A DNA stretch of 64,000 nt. Origin: JBFHFS01 sp041583495. Lineage in GTDB: Bacteria; Bacteroidota; Bacteroidia; Bacteroidales; Marinilabiliaceae. Shown here piece by piece: positions 35,678 to 44,804 of the stretch. Every line of letters begins with the position of its first letter. The first letter of the stretch is position 1. The notes under the pieces were generated by a model. That model searched no databases. It saw nothing but the letters and a program-made list of their open reading frames with translations, and was not told the origin of the DNA. The stretch covers positions 35,120-99,119 of the forward strand of contig JBFHFS010000012.1 of NCBI GenBank assembly GCA_041583495.1, in the 5' to 3' direction. Both the position numbers and the translations under genes were made by a program.

Positions 35678-36676
35678 CTATTTTTCTCTGTCAAAGGCTG
35701 CATCAAAGGCCAATTCCGAGGGTGGAAAATCTATCCTTTTTACAAATTCGCACGCCTCCCGGGCCCCATGTTCGCGGTCCATCCCACTATCTTCCCACTC
35801 CACAGAAAGAGGTCCGTTGTAGTTAATCCGGTTAAGTGCCCGGATGATTTCCTCGAAGTTAATATTTCCACGCCCCAGGCTTCTGAAGTCCCAATACCGC
35901 CTGCGATCGCCAAATTGGGTATGTCCGCCAAACACACCGGCCTCGGTGGGAACCGGCGACCAACCCACGTCCTTCATATGAACGTGAAATATCTTCTCGG
36001 CAAACTTATAGATAAACGCCACATAGTCGACCCCCTGATATCCCAGGTGGGATGGATCGTAATTAAACCCAAATGAAGGGTGATGTTGAATGGCTTCTAA
36101 AGCTCTCTCGCTGGAGGCAATATCAAAGGCAATCTCTGATGGATGTACTTCCAGTGCATAACGAATGCCCAGTTCCTTATAGCGGTCGAGGATGGGCTTC
36201 CAACGTTTGGCAAAGTCGCTGTAACCGGCATCTATCATTTCGGTGCTCACAGCAGGAAACGAGTAAAGCAGATGCCATATAGAACTGCCGGTAAAGCCAT
36301 TCACCACCTCAACGCCTAGTCTTTTAGCCGCTTCCGCGGTTTTTATCACCTCCAGCGCCGCCCGCTGACGAACACCTTCGGGCTCGCCATCTCCCCAAAT
36401 ATAATCGGGAAGAATATCCCTATGCCGGCTGTCGATGTTGTCACACACCGCCTGACCCACCAGATGCGTAGAGACGGAGAAAACTTTCAGCCCGTACTTA
36501 TTCAGCAGTTCCCGTTTATCGTCGCAATACTGCTGAGTGGCTTTATCTACCTCAAAGTGATCGCCCCAACAAGCCAGTTCCAGCCCATCATAGCCAAATT
36601 CCTTAGCTTTTTTACATACCGTTTCGAAGGGAAGATCTCCCCATTGTCCTGTGAAAAGTGTTACCGGTCGTTTCAT
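35678..36676 (-). CDS. Xylose isomerase-like TIM barrel sugar isomerase/epimerase
   Basis: 332 aa, no signal peptide. It shows the metal-ligand acids and histidines of the AP-endonuclease-2/sugar phosphate isomerase family: LEVHPSEIAFD, FNYDPSHLGYQGVD, FHVHMKDVGW and LSVEWEDSGMDREHGAREACEFV. Members of this family epimerise or isomerise keto sugars, including 3-keto sugars made by Gfo/Idh/MocA enzymes. It is the last gene of the minus-strand arm (Gfo, ThuA, DUF1080, this gene) and lies 4 bp after the DUF1080 gene. Confidence 0.85.
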   Translation of the reverse strand: MKRPVTLFTGQWGDLPFETVCKKAKEFGYDGLELACWGDHFEVDKATQQYCDDKRELLNKYGLKVFSVSTHLVGQAVCDNIDSRHRDILPDYIWGDGEPEGVRQRAALEVIKTAEAAKRLGVEVVNGFTGSSIWHLLYSFPAVSTEMIDAGYSDFAKRWKPILDRYKELGIRYALEVHPSEIAFDIASSERALEAIQHHPSFGFNYDPSHLGYQGVDYVAFIYKFAEKIFHVHMKDVGWSPVPTEAGVFGGHTQFGDRRRYWDFRSLGRGNINFEEIIRALNRINYNGPLSVEWEDSGMDREHGAREACEFVKRIDFPPSELAFDAAFDREK

Positions 36677-36680
36677 TTCT

Positions 36681-37415
36681 CTATTTTTTTAATAAGTCTC
36701 TTACCCATATGGATCTATAAGAGACAGGATTGCCATGATCCTGCAATTTAATTGGTAGTTTGTCGGGATGAAACTTGTATTGGGGTTCACCCACAAAAAC
36801 AGTTGGCCCCGCCAATTCCACATGATTCTGAACGACGATCCCATTTTGAACCACGGTCACATAGGCGGGCGTTTGCAAAATCTTTTCTTCATTAAAGCGG
36901 GGTGCCGTAAAGAAGATATCGTATACCTGCCACTTTCCCGGTGGTCGGCAACTGTTGACCAGGGGGATTTGTTGTTTGTACACGCTTCCTGCCTGCCCGT
37001 TGTAATAGGTTTCGTTTTCGTACGAATCGAGCACCTGCACCTCATATAACCCCATTAAAAATATGCCACTGTTACCACGCCCCTGACTGCTGCCCGTCAC
37101 CTTTCGGGGCGTACGCCATTCGATGTGCAGCTGGATATCCCCAAACGCCTCTTTTGTCTGAACATCTCCGGTTTTAGCGACCACGGTCAGGGACTTGCCA
37201 TCCTTCCATTTTATGGGGTCTCCATTGGGGTGCTGCCAGTTACCGGCATCCTTTTTCCCCGAATAGAGAACCAGAGCATCCGAGGGAGCTTTACCACGTT
37301 TGGCAGGCGTTACCGTTTCGGGTTTGCGTGACCAATCCTCCGTATCCTGAGCCTTTTGGGCAAAAGAATAATAAGAGAAAAAAATCATTCCTAAAAAGAG
37401 CATAGAAAACTTCAT
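36681..37415 (-). CDS. DUF1080 protein (3-keto-disaccharide hydrolase family)
   Basis: 244 aa with an N-terminal signal peptide (MKFSMLFLGMIFFSYYSFAQ). The mature domain has the LamG-like beta-sandwich sequence LQLHIEWRTPR-type (IQLHIEWRTPRKVTGSSQGRGNSGIFLMGLYEVQVLDSYEN), then GKWQVYDIFFTAPRF and IKLQDHGNPVSYRSIWVRDL, all signature strands of Pfam 3keto-disac_hyd. The family cleaves the glycosidic bond of sugars already oxidised at C3. Export means it would act in the periplasm, where the Tat-exported oxidoreductases also act. Confidence 0.9.
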   Translation of the reverse strand: MKFSMLFLGMIFFSYYSFAQKAQDTEDWSRKPETVTPAKRGKAPSDALVLYSGKKDAGNWQHPNGDPIKWKDGKSLTVVAKTGDVQTKEAFGDIQLHIEWRTPRKVTGSSQGRGNSGIFLMGLYEVQVLDSYENETYYNGQAGSVYKQQIPLVNSCRPPGKWQVYDIFFTAPRFNEEKILQTPAYVTVVQNGIVVQNHVELAGPTVFVGEPQYKFHPDKLPIKLQDHGNPVSYRSIWVRDLLKK

Positions 37416-37486
37416 CCTGGTGTATTTTATTGGCTAAACAAAAAGAATCAAAGGGGCGCCAAAAACCCTCCGACCCCTAAATTGTT

Positions 37487-38692
37487 TTATTGTTGCCCGA
37501 TTCTTTCCAATGCAAGAAGAGCCATATCCCTGGTTCCTTCGTTTTTCAGCAACTCGTTGAGCACCGGCACAGAGGTTGAACTACCCATCCAGCTAAGCTC
37601 CCGGCAAAAATAGTTTTTACTGTCGTCGGTTGCATCCGATTTAAGAAGAGCAATTATGCGTTTCTCGAAATCCTCCATTTGGGACTCATCACCTTGAATC
37701 CTTCGTATTCTTTCGGAGATCAGATAGGGATGTTTTTGAGATTTGCCATATTCGAATTGTTTCGACAACTCAAAAAGCTGGTCTAAAGAATAGCCCTCAT
37801 AGCTTGGGAGAATCAAGGGAGCCGCCACGTTGGAAAAATCCACCGGCAGCTCCTGAGTAACGTTACCGGTAGCCGCCCATTCGGCCCCGCGCTGAAGAGT
37901 ATAGATAAACCCTGCCGACTGAGCAGCGATGGGTCGATCCTTTCCCACATGGCCCAGAGTCGTATGAAATACTCTTCCCTGGCCATATTGAATGGTCATC
38001 AAGGCGGGTTCATTTCGACCGGTCCCTCCCGTTTTGGGATCGGACCAGGCTGTGGCCAACACTTCCATATTTTCCGCTGGTCCCCTTAATTGGGCATACA
38101 GCTCATCCATGGCATGTAACCAGCGCATGGGTAATCCTTTGAGAATAGGATGGTTGGGAACACGATGTTCAACAACGAACTCATGCTGTTTACCATGAGA
38201 GCCGGCTCTACCTGGCGAGTCATCCCGGATAATGGAGTCGTTTCGCCAATAAAGATAAGGGCCCGACTTTTCATCTCTTTCGCCCCATCCGCCAACACCA
38301 ATCATTTTATTGAAAGCCTCCCACTTTGGAAAACTGTTGTCGGAAGCATGGTAAATAACCACCCCTCCTCCGTTTTTTACGTACTCTTCGAAAGCGGTCT
38401 TGATGGCCTCGGACCATTCATCTCCATTGTAATCTAAAACCACCACATCGTAGCGATCAAACTCGGGCGAAAAACCGCTCATGTCCTCACCTTTGGCAGG
38501 ACTTATGGCCATTTGGGTTGTAAAGCGATCGCTTTTTTCCAAAATCTCAGCCAGAATAAGGTGCGACGCTTTCCAGTTATGATTGTTTTGGCCCGTCACA
38601 ATCAATGCTTTCAAACGGGCATCACTGCAAGCTGTTAAAATGCCCAACGTAATAAGGGCAAAGGTAAATAGGGCTGTTACTTTCTTTATCAT
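37487..38692 (-). CDS. ThuA domain lipoprotein
   Basis: 401 aa. MIKKVTALFTFALITLGILTAC is a lipoprotein leader with lipobox LTAC. The ThuA-like glutamine-amidotransferase fold follows: LKALIVTGQNNHNWKASHLIL, VVLDYNGDEWSEAIKTAFEEYVKNGGGVVIYHAS and GRVFHTTLGHVGKD. ThuA/ThuB were linked to trehalose 3-oxidation in rhizobia. A C-terminal helical extension of about 100 residues (QLFELSKQFEYGKSQKHPYLI, ending LLALERIGQQ) may be HEAT-like. It lies between the fifth Gfo/Idh/MocA gene and DUF1080 in the same operon. Confidence 0.85.
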   Translation of the reverse strand: MIKKVTALFTFALITLGILTACSDARLKALIVTGQNNHNWKASHLILAEILEKSDRFTTQMAISPAKGEDMSGFSPEFDRYDVVVLDYNGDEWSEAIKTAFEEYVKNGGGVVIYHASDNSFPKWEAFNKMIGVGGWGERDEKSGPYLYWRNDSIIRDDSPGRAGSHGKQHEFVVEHRVPNHPILKGLPMRWLHAMDELYAQLRGPAENMEVLATAWSDPKTGGTGRNEPALMTIQYGQGRVFHTTLGHVGKDRPIAAQSAGFIYTLQRGAEWAATGNVTQELPVDFSNVAAPLILPSYEGYSLDQLFELSKQFEYGKSQKHPYLISERIRRIQGDESQMEDFEKRIIALLKSDATDDSKNYFCRELSWMGSSTSVPVLNELLKNEGTRDMALLALERIGQQ

Positions 38693-38709
38693 TTTACTGA
38701 TTTATAAGA

Positions 38710-40059
38710 TTAAATTTTTGGCATTTCCCAGGGTGACCTAAAAGGCCGATACAACAATCGGTTGGCATACTCGCTGTTGGTAAAACGCTCTTTTTTGTAA
38801 TCCCAGTTCAACTTTTCCCCGGTTAACATGGCTATTTCACCAATCAAGGCCACACTGATTGAGTTGTGGGCTGTTGCCACGGGTGTGATGGTTGCTTTAC
38901 GCGTTTTTACGCAATCAATAAAGTTTTGATGATGGTCGTTACTAACGTAAACCTCCTGGGTCAGGTTTTTTTCAGGAATCTTCAACCACTCCGGATTACT
39001 GGCCCATAAACCCTGCCTGTTCACATGTATCCATCCCTTTTCTCCATACCAAACCGCTCCCATGCCTTTATTCTGGTTCTCGAACCATTCCTCTCCTTTT
39101 CGTTGGCGCACCCAATGAGCCGAGTTGGCAACAACCATCTCCAATCCATTTTCATATTTACAGTTTATCAGGTATTCCACCGGAACATTATAGATTCCAT
39201 CTACCGGGAAAGTTCCTTGTCCTGACACTTCAACAGGCCCCGTCTGATCAAAATCCAGGCCCCAGAGGGCTATGTCCACATGATGCCCTGCCCAGTCGGT
39301 CAGCTGACCTCCGGAATAATCCATCATCCAGCGCCAATGAAAGTGCAAAACGCCCCGATAAGGAACCTTGGGAGCCGGGCCCAGCCAAAAATTATAATCC
39401 ACTGTCTCGGGGGGAGCCTGAACCTCGGGTGTCCCAATGGAAGAATGACCATCGGGGAGCCCCACCTCCACGTGAGAGATTTTACCTAAAACACCATTCC
39501 GCACAAGATGTACGGCTTTCCTGAAGTGGGGCACCGAACGCTGCCAGCTGCCGGTTTGCCATACGGTTTGATGGGCCGCTGCCGCCGTCACAATGCTGCG
39601 GCCTTCCGCAATGGTTCGTGCCAGAGGCTTTTCGCCATAAACATCCAACCCTTTTTGGATTGCTGACACAGAAAGAATGCCATGCCAATGATCAGGCACA
39701 GCAATAGATACGGCATCCAGCTTCTCCTTTTCCAAAAACTCGCGATAATCCCTATAGGAACGTGCATCGGAATTCCCGTAATGGGCATTAATGGTTTTTA
39801 TTGCAGCTTCACCATGTGCTGTGTCCACATCGCAGACGGACACAAACTGGATTTCTTTCTTCTTCAGAAAACTATTCATGTTGGCACGACCCATTCCACC
39901 CAAACCAATGGCGCCAATCACGATCCGGTCGCTTGGGGGAACAAAGCCTCCAAGCCCCATCGCCGAAGCGGGAATCACATGGGGAATTATAGCACTCCCG
40001 GCGGTAGCCACAAGCCCTTTTCTTAAGAACGATCGTCGGTTGATTTTAGATTTATTCAT
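38710..40059 (-). CDS. Tat-exported Gfo/Idh/MocA family oxidoreductase (fifth)
   Basis: 449 aa. Leader NRRSFLRKGLVATAGSAIIPHVIPASA has the twin-arginine motif and an AxA-type cleavage site rather than a lipobox, so a soluble periplasmic protein is likely. Rossmann segment IVIGAIGLGGMGRANMN, lysine motif YGEKPLARTIAEG, and HFHWRWMMDYSGGQLTDWAGHHVDIALWGL closely parallel the third copy. First gene of the minus-strand arm leading to ThuA, DUF1080 and the TIM-barrel isomerase. This operon alone holds the full set expected for 3-keto-glycoside cleavage. Confidence 0.9.
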   Translation of the reverse strand: MNKSKINRRSFLRKGLVATAGSAIIPHVIPASAMGLGGFVPPSDRIVIGAIGLGGMGRANMNSFLKKKEIQFVSVCDVDTAHGEAAIKTINAHYGNSDARSYRDYREFLEKEKLDAVSIAVPDHWHGILSVSAIQKGLDVYGEKPLARTIAEGRSIVTAAAAHQTVWQTGSWQRSVPHFRKAVHLVRNGVLGKISHVEVGLPDGHSSIGTPEVQAPPETVDYNFWLGPAPKVPYRGVLHFHWRWMMDYSGGQLTDWAGHHVDIALWGLDFDQTGPVEVSGQGTFPVDGIYNVPVEYLINCKYENGLEMVVANSAHWVRQRKGEEWFENQNKGMGAVWYGEKGWIHVNRQGLWASNPEWLKIPEKNLTQEVYVSNDHHQNFIDCVKTRKATITPVATAHNSISVALIGEIAMLTGEKLNWDYKKERFTNSEYANRLLYRPFRSPWEMPKI

Positions 40060-40142
40060 CTCATAGGTTTTTTCGGTTCATCCCGATTAAGTGGGATCCT
40101 GACTCAACATCGGATATTAAGACACAAACACGTTAGTAGTTT

Positions 40143-40150
40143 CAAATATA
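40143..40150 (-). promoter_or_regulatory. Candidate -7 box for the fifth oxidoreductase operon
   Basis: The minus strand reads TATATTTG, matching TAnnTTTG, 84 bp before the start codon. The inverted repeat at 40153-40166 lies directly upstream of it. Confidence 0.45.
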
Positions 40151-40152
40151 TC

Positions 40153-40166
40153 ATAGATAAATCTAT
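40153..40166. promoter_or_regulatory. Operator-like inverted repeat ATAGAT-AA-ATCTAT
   Basis: A perfect 6-bp inverted repeat with a 2-bp spacer placed between the expected -33 and -7 positions of the promoter at 40143-40150. A second perfect palindrome, CACACGTGTG, lies at 40199-40208. Both could bind a dimeric regulator. The remaining part of the 346-bp gap shows nothing else I can name. Confidence 0.35.
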
Positions 40167-40405
40167 TTTCCCTGAGTACGCCTAATTTAGATTTATTCCA
40201 CACGTGTGATCAAAAGGGCTCCAACGCCCCACCAGGAGATTTTCAAGGCATCTGAATCGCCTTTGAGAAGAGGGCTTCAAAACAAACTGATCCCATACGC
40301 TGTTGATTAAAAAAAGGATCGGTCTGTCTCTGGCCCCACCGGCAAAACAACTCTTAAAAAAACCTTTGCCTACCTCAAACCCCTGCTTAATTAAACCACA
40401 TAATC

Positions 40406-40651
40406 ATGATACCCCCAACAAATTGGAGCATCGAAAATGGAAAACTCGCACGGACCTTTGTGTTTAAAAATTTCGTGCAAGCGGTTGAATTCGTCAATAG
40501 GGTGGTGCCTTTGGCCGAAAAAGCCAATCACCATCCGGATCTGGAAATATTTGATTATAAAAAGGTAAAAATCAAACTTTTTTCTCACGATGTTGGAAAA
40601 ATCACCGAAAGAGACCATGCACTGGCCCTCGAAATCAATGAATTGACTTAA
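40406..40651 (+). CDS. Pterin-4a-carbinolamine dehydratase
   Basis: 81 aa. The family motif is complete: EKANHHPDLEIFDYKKVKIKLFSHDVGKITERD, with the HHP core, the aromatic after it, the following His and the terminal Asp. The enzyme dehydrates 4a-hydroxytetrahydropterin to recycle the cofactor of aromatic amino acid hydroxylases. The N-terminus (NWSIENGKLARTFVFKNF) fits. It has no partner hydroxylase in the window. Known bifunctional use as a transcription cofactor is limited to animals. Confidence 0.9.
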   Translation: MIPPTNWSIENGKLARTFVFKNFVQAVEFVNRVVPLAEKANHHPDLEIFDYKKVKIKLFSHDVGKITERDHALALEINELT

Positions 40652-40749
40652 CCCAAATTTGGGATTAGACTTAGAAGCTGATTAAATTTTATCCTTTAGC
40701 TTATTTTGTCGTCTTAATCCCTCATTCGGCAGGTGTGCGCCTAAAAACG

Positions 40750-41505
40750 CTATTTTCGTAAAGAAGCCTTATTAAAAATGTGTTCGGGAATATCCACATC
40801 AAACTTTATGTCGGTAATTATAAAGTCGGTGCCTTCCCCATCCTTCAGCACATCTTTATAATTCATTCGGGTGGGAATCCACCTTCCATCCAGATGTTGA
40901 ACCTCACTGAGAGTTACACACTTTAGAAGCTGCCCACTTTTGGCAAAAAGCTCCTCCCTGAGCGCCACAAACCGTTCCTGATCAATCCAGGCTTTGCGTT
41001 TCTGATAAGCCACATCCTCAACTCTGGCAGTCAACTCCAACACCCAACAACTCCTGCCACCAATCACCTCGTCTTCTATTATCTTAGCATCGTATAAGTC
41101 CATAAGCTTGCGTTCTTCCATCATATCTTCATACGAGAGATCCGACCCCATCACCGATTGCCTCAGCATATGGCCCGAAAGTTGAATCGTGCGATCGGTT
41201 TCGGGGGAATAAATCCACAGACGATCCTCCATCTTCAGCATTTTTGTCCCCTTTTCCCTTTCAGGGGCCAGGTATTCGGTGAAGGACTTATCGTAACCCT
41301 GGGCATAACTCCTCGAGGATATGACCCTGTTAATTCGCCGACCATAAATAACCATCTCCGACTCAAGTATCTGTGTTTTAAACGCTAAATTATCATCTAC
41401 TTTTTGCAGGATCGCAGCCGCATCAGGCCCCTCATCACTTTTATTGAAAGGAATAAAGAGAAGCAACCACAAAATAGTAAAAACATTCATAGGCATAGAA
41501 TTCAT
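40750..41505 (-). CDS. LolA-like outer-membrane lipoprotein-sorting protein
   Basis: 251 aa with an N-terminal signal (MNVFTILWLLLFIPFNKS). The mature part AAAILQKVDDNLAFKTQILESEMVIYGRRINRVISSRSYAQG and ERKAWI-type strands (KRKAWIDQERFVALREELFAKSGQLLKCVTLSEV) match the LolA-like family that accompanies MmpL, RND or FtsX-type transporters. It would form a periplasmic hydrophobic-cargo carrier. It is the last gene of the barrel-ABC-FtsX-FtsX set, 160 bp after the second permease. Confidence 0.8.
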   Translation of the reverse strand: MNSMPMNVFTILWLLLFIPFNKSDEGPDAAAILQKVDDNLAFKTQILESEMVIYGRRINRVISSRSYAQGYDKSFTEYLAPEREKGTKMLKMEDRLWIYSPETDRTIQLSGHMLRQSVMGSDLSYEDMMEERKLMDLYDAKIIEDEVIGGRSCWVLELTARVEDVAYQKRKAWIDQERFVALREELFAKSGQLLKCVTLSEVQHLDGRWIPTRMNYKDVLKDGEGTDFIITDIKFDVDIPEHIFNKASLRK

Positions 41506-41665
41506 TTTTTTAAGGACAATAAAAAACCCTGTAACTATCCTTTTCTCATCTCCACCGCGCCCACTTCTCAGGTTAAAAAAAACTTGAAAGAAAAATAGTC
41601 CACCCGGAACCCATACAAAAATAGTGAAAAGCCTTTAGCTTCGCTATTCTTTCCATATATAGTAC

Positions 41666-42940
41666 TCAAACTTCCAGTTCTTTAAAGAGCACCGCCGTCT
41701 CCCGCCTGTAAATTCCCAGACCTGCAAGCCCGGCACCCAATACCATGGCAGCCAGCCCCGGGATAAAACCAATATATAACAATCCCGGTGTAATCCGGGC
41801 CCGCAAAACAGAAGGCATCATCATGGTTGCATCCGAGAGCAGCCCACTGATGTCGATACCATGTATCTGAAGATAGAGGGTACCGGCAAGCCCCACCAGG
41901 GTGCCGGCCACCGAACCCATAAGCCCTATTAGAACAGCCTCCAACACCAGTGATCGGTAAATATGTCCTTTCTCCTCCCCCATGGCCAGCCGGATGCCAA
42001 ATTCCTGGTACCGCCGCAGGCCTCCAAGCAGGCCGGTATTCCACAAAACCAACGACATGGCAAACACAAAAATGGTTATAAACAAAACAGAAAACATATC
42101 CACATAATCGAGGTAACCTTTTAGGTTATTTTGCTCCTTTAAGGGGAGCATGACCGGAGCAAATTCATCCTTTGAATCTTGGTAACGGGCATTAAACCGG
42201 GCACTAACAGCCTGAGCTTTTTCATCCAAATAGACCCCATCGTTCAGAAACCCCAATATCTCACCGGCCCCATCTTCCATATCCAGCATTTTCCTGGCAT
42301 CCGAGAGGTCAACAAGGATGGCCCCCTTATCCAGTGAAGAGGCCCCAAAACGGACGGTTCCGCTAATGGTGAAGGTTTTAAACGTAAGGCTTCCATAAAT
42401 GGTTGATCCCACATAGGTAACCTCCTCTCCGGGCCTTAGCCCAAGCTTGTTCGCAAACTCTTCGCCAATGAGCACTTCTCCCGGATTTTTTGGCAAGGCC
42501 CCACTCTTAAGTGAACTTTGGATATTCAGCCGATCCACCTCCCCACTGCCCTGGTCGAACAACTCCAGGGCCATCCCAAGAGCAGGCCCCTGGGCTTTGG
42601 TCTCCCCCTGTTCATCGGGTACATCCAGCAGGCCGCCGAACCGGATTCGCTTAACCCATTGTATCCCTGAAAAGCTTTTCGTCAACGACGCCGCCAAAGT
42701 ATCTACCCCCATAAGTGCCAGGTCATTGGGCAGTTGATCCTGATTCCGGAGGTAAGCACGGGTCATGATCTTAACATGGCCTGTGTCGAAGCGGGCATTC
42801 TGATCAATCACATCCCCCATAGCCCCACGAATATAACCGCTCAACAGGATGGTCAGGGCGGCCCCCATCGTAACGATGATAAAGGGCAGCAAACTGCGAT
42901 TCTTATCTCTCAGAATTCCTTTTAGCAGAAAGTATATCAT
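41666..42940 (-). CDS. FtsX-like ABC transporter permease (MacB/LolE type), second
   Basis: 424 aa with one N-terminal and three C-terminal membrane helices around a large periplasmic domain, the MacB/LolCE topology. The C-terminal FtsX domain contains VFAMSLVLWNTGLLGGLRRYQEFGIRLAMGEEKGHIYRSLVLEAVLIGLMGSVAGTLVGLAG. Its start overlaps the previous permease gene by 4 bp, indicating translational coupling. It would pair with the other permease as a heterodimer driven by the ATPase at 44091-44804. Confidence 0.9.
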   Translation of the reverse strand: MIYFLLKGILRDKNRSLLPFIIVTMGAALTILLSGYIRGAMGDVIDQNARFDTGHVKIMTRAYLRNQDQLPNDLALMGVDTLAASLTKSFSGIQWVKRIRFGGLLDVPDEQGETKAQGPALGMALELFDQGSGEVDRLNIQSSLKSGALPKNPGEVLIGEEFANKLGLRPGEEVTYVGSTIYGSLTFKTFTISGTVRFGASSLDKGAILVDLSDARKMLDMEDGAGEILGFLNDGVYLDEKAQAVSARFNARYQDSKDEFAPVMLPLKEQNNLKGYLDYVDMFSVLFITIFVFAMSLVLWNTGLLGGLRRYQEFGIRLAMGEEKGHIYRSLVLEAVLIGLMGSVAGTLVGLAGTLYLQIHGIDISGLLSDATMMMPSVLRARITPGLLYIGFIPGLAAMVLGAGLAGLGIYRRETAVLFKELEV

Positions 42941-44094
42941 TGTAATTTCCCTTTTAAAGCATCTACCGGGTCCATTTTGGTGATTTTACGTGTGGGCAAA
43001 AAACTAACGATCGTGGCAGATACCACAACTAATAAAACCGTTCCCAATATCAATCCAATGCCAAAAACCGGAAAAATCCTGGCCGCGATGGGAACCCCCA
43101 TATCTTCAGTAGCCAATGGCATCCCAATACCTTTACCCGCCAGAAAAATAAAGAGTGGAGCCCCGTAAGCGGCCCCCACAAGGGTGGCCAAAAGGCTGTA
43201 CATACTGCCCTCTACGGTAAACAAGGCCACCACTTGTTGACGGGTCATTCCCAGGGCAATATAGGTCCCGATTTCCCGTTGCCGTCGAAATATGGAAAGC
43301 ACCTGAGTATCGAAGATAGCCAGTAGCGCTATTGCCAGCAGAAGCAGGTACATGATAGAACCGCTCACCTTCTTCATGGCGATGATTTTGGAAAACTCCT
43401 TTAACAACTCTTCGCGGCTTTCGAACTTCCACCCTTCCATTTCCTGAGGAACAAAGGAATCGTTGGCAATAAAATAGGTGGCATGCCCCGGAAGGCCAGT
43501 CATCCGCCACAACTGGTCTATACTGACCCATATCTGTCCCTGGTCGACGGTCCCTACATTGGTATCAAAAACACCTGCAACGGTAAGATTGGCTGCATCA
43601 AAGGTCCCGTTCTTATCGCGCCACCGCAGCAATACCTCATCTCCTTCCTTCAGATTGGCCGAGGCTGCCATGCGCTTTCCAATGAGGGCAGGCAGGTCGG
43701 CTTTACTGTCACTCAACAGATGCGTGGGCAAAGCCACCACCGTCTGATCCACCCCAATGCCTTTAATCAGCACCGAAAGCATTCGCCCCTCGGGATAGAT
43801 AGCCCCCTGTTGGATAAAAACCGGGGTCAGATGCAAGGCTTCCGCCTCCGGTAACCTGCCGTGCCCGTCCTGCAAAGTAAATGGATCGTTTGATTGGTAA
43901 TGAGCATTAAGCAACTGTCCATTTCCATACTCCCAATCAATCCCATCCCTGCTCGCCTGCCGGTTCCAGCCATCGATGAGCCCATTATAAAAAATAATGA
44001 CCACGAAGGCAAAAGAGAGCACCCCAACATTAAGAACGGTTCTTAAACCCGCACCCATCACATTTTTATAAGCTATCTGGAACGCAAGTTTCAT
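42937..44094 (-). CDS. FtsX-like ABC transporter permease (MacB/LolC type), first
   Basis: 385 aa with the same four-helix layout. N-terminal helix GLRTVLNVGVLSFAFVVIIFYNGL; FtsX signature IFRRQREIGTYIALGMTRQQVVALFTVEGSMYSLLATLVGAAYG; and the ending LPTRKITKMDPVDALKGKLQ typical of LolC/LolE-like permeases. It overlaps the ATPase gene by 4 bp and the next permease by 4 bp. The family extracts hydrophobic cargo such as lipoproteins or lipids from the inner membrane, or exports peptides. Confidence 0.9.
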   Translation of the reverse strand: MKLAFQIAYKNVMGAGLRTVLNVGVLSFAFVVIIFYNGLIDGWNRQASRDGIDWEYGNGQLLNAHYQSNDPFTLQDGHGRLPEAEALHLTPVFIQQGAIYPEGRMLSVLIKGIGVDQTVVALPTHLLSDSKADLPALIGKRMAASANLKEGDEVLLRWRDKNGTFDAANLTVAGVFDTNVGTVDQGQIWVSIDQLWRMTGLPGHATYFIANDSFVPQEMEGWKFESREELLKEFSKIIAMKKVSGSIMYLLLLAIALLAIFDTQVLSIFRRQREIGTYIALGMTRQQVVALFTVEGSMYSLLATLVGAAYGAPLFIFLAGKGIGMPLATEDMGVPIAARIFPVFGIGLILGTVLLVVVSATIVSFLPTRKITKMDPVDALKGKLQ

Positions 44095-44804
44095 GGTTTT
44101 GAGATTTCAGGTTCTACGATCTCGTCCTTAACCACTTTCCCATCCTCCAAATGAATGATTCGATCCAGGTGGCTCATCACTTTTTCGTCGTGAGTAGAGA
44201 ACAAAAAGGTGGTTTGTAACTCCCTATTCAGGTGCTTCATCGTTTGAATAATGGCATGGGCATTTTTAGCATCCAGGTTGGCGGTGGGTTCATCGGCCAA
44301 TACCAGATCGGGTTTTTTTACCATAGCCCTGGCTATGGCCACCCGTTGCCCTTCGCCCCCCGATAATTTGGCAGGTTTTTTATTGGCCATCGAGGCCAAA
44401 CCCACCCACTCAAGCGCCTCCATCACGGCTTTTTTTCGTTCTGCGGCACTTCTGTTTTGAAGAATCAATGCAAACTCTACATTTTCGAAAACCGTGTATA
44501 CAGGCAACAAGTTGTATACCTGAAAAATAAACCCCAGATGCCTGTTTCGAAGTTGCGCCGATTCCTTATGCGACAAACCAGAGATATTTTGCCCCATCAC
44601 AATGGCCTTCCCCTGGGTAGGGCTATCCAACGACCCTATTATATTAAGCAGGGTCGTCTTCCCCGATCCACTTGGTCCTACTACCCCGGCAAACTCCCCC
44701 TTTTGAAAGGTAAGACTGATATTGCTTAAGGCCGTAAACTCCCGGTCGCCACCCATGGGATATCGCTTAGTAACCTGTTCCAGTGTAATAATATTGTCAA
44801 TCAT
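44091..44804 (-). CDS. ABC transporter ATP-binding protein (LolD/MacB type)
   Basis: 237 aa from the ATG at 44802-44804 (MIDNIITLEQVTKRYPMGGD). Walker A is GPSGSGKTTLLN, the signature is KLSGGEGQRVAIARA and Walker B is LVLADEPTANLD; the YRNRHLGFIFQVYNLLPVYT region fits LolD. The reading frame extends upstream to 44897, but that extension has no family similarity. It overlaps the first permease gene by 4 bp. A 207-bp gap separates it from the outer-membrane protein gene upstream. Confidence 0.9.
   Translation of the reverse strand: MIDNIITLEQVTKRYPMGGDREFTALSNISLTFQKGEFAGVVGPSGSGKTTLLNIIGSLDSPTQGKAIVMGQNISGLSHKESAQLRNRHLGFIFQVYNLLPVYTVFENVEFALILQNRSAAERKKAVMEALEWVGLASMANKKPAKLSGGEGQRVAIARAMVKKPDLVLADEPTANLDAKNAHAIIQTMKHLNRELQTTFLFSTHDEKVMSHLDRIIHLEDGKVVKDEIVEPEISKP

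Noticed and set aside
24919..40059. Polysaccharide utilisation locus (PUL)
   Set aside because: No SusC/SusD pair, sigma/anti-sigma or glycoside hydrolase genes; the content fits 3-keto-glycoside chemistry instead.
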